The translations under genes were made by a program, and so were the position numbers. The notes below the pieces were generated by a model. It ran no database searches and had not been told where the DNA came from. It was given only the letters and a program-made list of their open reading frames with translations. 34,369 bases of DNA from Bacteroidales bacterium (GTDB taxonomy: Bacteria > Bacteroidota > Bacteroidia > Bacteroidales > UBA932). The stretch lies in contig JAFROJ010000010.1 of the NCBI GenBank assembly GCA_017429765.1, positions 1 to 34,369 of the forward strand. Direction: 5' to 3'. Positions 33,319-34,369 of the stretch are shown one piece after another; the first letter of the stretch is position 1; every line of letters starts with the position of its first letter.

Positions 33319-33789
33319 ATGGAATACCTTTCAAAACAACGACACGACGAGATCGCGGCCGAATTGAAGCGTCTTATCGACGTGGTTTACCCGAAGGTGA
33401 AGGACGACCTCGCGGAGGCTAGCGCCCAAGGGGATCGGAGCGATAATGCGGGATACCGTGAAGCGCGGCGTATGCAAGGGAAGACCATCAGCCGCATTCG
33501 TTTCCTACAGAAGGTCCTGGAGCATTCCCGCGTGATTGATCCCGAAGTCCTTCCTAAAGACAGGGTTTGCCTTCTGAGCCGGGTCGAATTCACTAACCTC
33601 TCGACAAATACCCGCATGAGATTCGAGATAGTCAGCCCCCACGAGATGAACCTTGAGGCCGGCAAGATCTCGCTGAAATCCCCGATCGGCGCCGCCCTGA
33701 TGGGCAAGAAGGTCGGCGAGATCGCCGAGGCACAGGTCCCTTCCGGAACCCTGCGCCTGAGGATCGACAGCATCACGTTCGACGAATAA
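33319..33789 (+). CDS. greA: Transcription elongation factor, GreA/GreB family
   Basis: Cytoplasmic factor of 156 residues (E. coli GreA 158) that enters the RNA polymerase secondary channel and stimulates cleavage of backtracked RNA. The N-terminal coiled coil (about 1-75) has its acidic tip 'GDRSDNAGYREARRMQG', with Asp39 and Asp42; the second acid is usually Glu. The C-terminal FKBP-like domain ends with the familiar 'SPIGAALMGKKVGEIAEAQVPSGTLRLRI'. Single gene; a recombinase fragment follows 49 bases after the stop. GreA versus GreB is not settled. Confidence 0.88.
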   Translation: MEYLSKQRHDEIAAELKRLIDVVYPKVKDDLAEASAQGDRSDNAGYREARRMQGKTISRIRFLQKVLEHSRVIDPEVLPKDRVCLLSRVEFTNLSTNTRMRFEIVSPHEMNLEAGKISLKSPIGAALMGKKVGEIAEAQVPSGTLRLRIDSITFDE

Positions 33790-33838
33790 TATTCCCTATT
33801 CTTATAGTGTCATCCAGAGCCGATCGGCATCAGTCGTG

Positions 33839-34369
33839 ATGGTATTACCGCCGCCAATCCTGAAGGGCTCGAAACCAGACGGGATGAGAATCAAGCGTGA
33901 CGCGGAAGATCACGGTTCCTTTAAGGTCTATGATATGTTCCTGAAGGAATGCGGCGACAAGAACGCCTGGACGGAAGCCACCTTCGAAAAGATGGAGGCG
34001 ATGCGCGTCGATCTGACCACCTTCAAGAAGAACATCAAGTTCTCCGACCTGACTGAGGCGACCCTGACGGAGTTCGTCGCCTATATGCGCGACAGTAAGA
34101 AGCTCCGGACTCCCCGGAAAAAGAAGGGAGAAAGAGAGGATTATGACCAGGAGGATCTGGTGGGCCTGAAGAACTCCACCATCGAGAAGAAGCTGGGCTA
34201 TCTCCGCTGGTTCCTGAACTGGGCGACCGACCGAGGCTACAACACCAATCTGGACTACAAGAAATTCCGCCCGACCCTGAAGATGACGCAGCGGAAGGTC
34301 ATCTATCTCACCAAGGAGGAAATCGCTCGCGTCCGCGATCTGGAGCTCTCGGAGGCCCAGGCCTACCTG
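33839..34369 (+). CDS. Tyrosine-type recombinase/integrase, partial (runs off window)
   Basis: The open frame runs without a stop to the window end, 177 codons. 'VYDMFLKECGDKNAWTEATFEKMEAM' and 'STIEKKLGYLRWFLNWATDRGYNTN', followed by 'KVIYLTKEEIARVRDL', are the SAM-like core-binding domain and its link to the catalytic domain of Bacteroidales site-specific integrases. The catalytic Arg-His-Arg-Tyr residues lie beyond the edge. The usual N-terminal arm-binding domain of roughly 100 residues is absent: upstream of 33839 only non-coding sequence and the gre gene are found. ATG at 33839 or 33884 is possible. It may be a 5'-truncated remnant of a mobile element. Confidence 0.75.
   Translation, partial: MVLPPPILKGSKPDGMRIKRDAEDHGSFKVYDMFLKECGDKNAWTEATFEKMEAMRVDLTTFKKNIKFSDLTEATLTEFVAYMRDSKKLRTPRKKKGEREDYDQEDLVGLKNSTIEKKLGYLRWFLNWATDRGYNTNLDYKKFRPTLKMTQRKVIYLTKEEIARVRDLELSEAQAYL

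Overview
The window looks like chromosomal DNA from a GC-rich member of the Bacteroidota, most likely Bacteroidales. The RpoC carries the Bacteroidota form of the segment after 'GLMAKP'. Several upstream regions contain the Bacteroidota -7 element TAnnTTTG (TATCTTTG, TAAATTTG, TATATTTA). Most starts lack a good Shine-Dalgarno. Many products have signal peptides or lipoboxes of the Bacteroidota type. I cannot place it below order level; an uncultured gut or rumen Bacteroidales lineage is a guess.

Layout. (1) 1-2801: 3' two thirds of rpoC, then a terminator. (2) 2866-6417: a tight plus-strand operon mtlA-ptsH-ptsI, a self-contained phosphotransferase system for mannitol, uncommon in this phylum. 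(3) 6433-21694: six large exported proteins for glycan breakdown on alternating strands: GH78-like rhamnosidase (-), GH106-like rhamnosidase (+), DUF6067/GH-like lipoprotein and beta-helix protein (a two-gene minus operon), DUF5107-TPR protein (+), GH123-like protein with DUF4091 tail (-). No SusC/SusD pair, sulfatase or regulator lies among them. (4) 21754-25890: plus-strand operon of isochorismatase-fold amidase, Nudix hydrolase, FucP-like MFS sugar permease, PfkB sugar kinase and exported P1-family aminopeptidase, with ATGA or few-base junctions. (5) 25891-32757: minus-strand array, read from the right: truncated MetH-like methyltransferase, small alpha/beta hydrolase lipoprotein, NimA-like flavin protein, second esterase-like lipoprotein, GH13 amylase, GntP permease. 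(6) 32791-34369: a palindromic repeat, a GlsB/YeaQ-type membrane protein, a GreA/GreB factor, and the start of a tyrosine recombinase that runs off the window and seems to lack its N-terminal arm domain.

Working together: region 3 would release rhamnose-containing and possibly N-acetylgalactosamine- or fucose-containing sugars outside the cytoplasm. Region 4 offers uptake and phosphorylation of a hexose, perhaps fructose. The PTS handles a hexitol. The GH13-GntP pair handles alpha-glucan and a sugar acid. The links between these modules are inference from neighbourhood only. The most unusual items are the PTS operon, the CAZyme block without SusCD, the MetH-like protein with a decayed folate half, and the hydrolase with an internal deletion. 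I found no tRNA, rRNA or CRISPR array, and no stretch over 300 bases without a gene.
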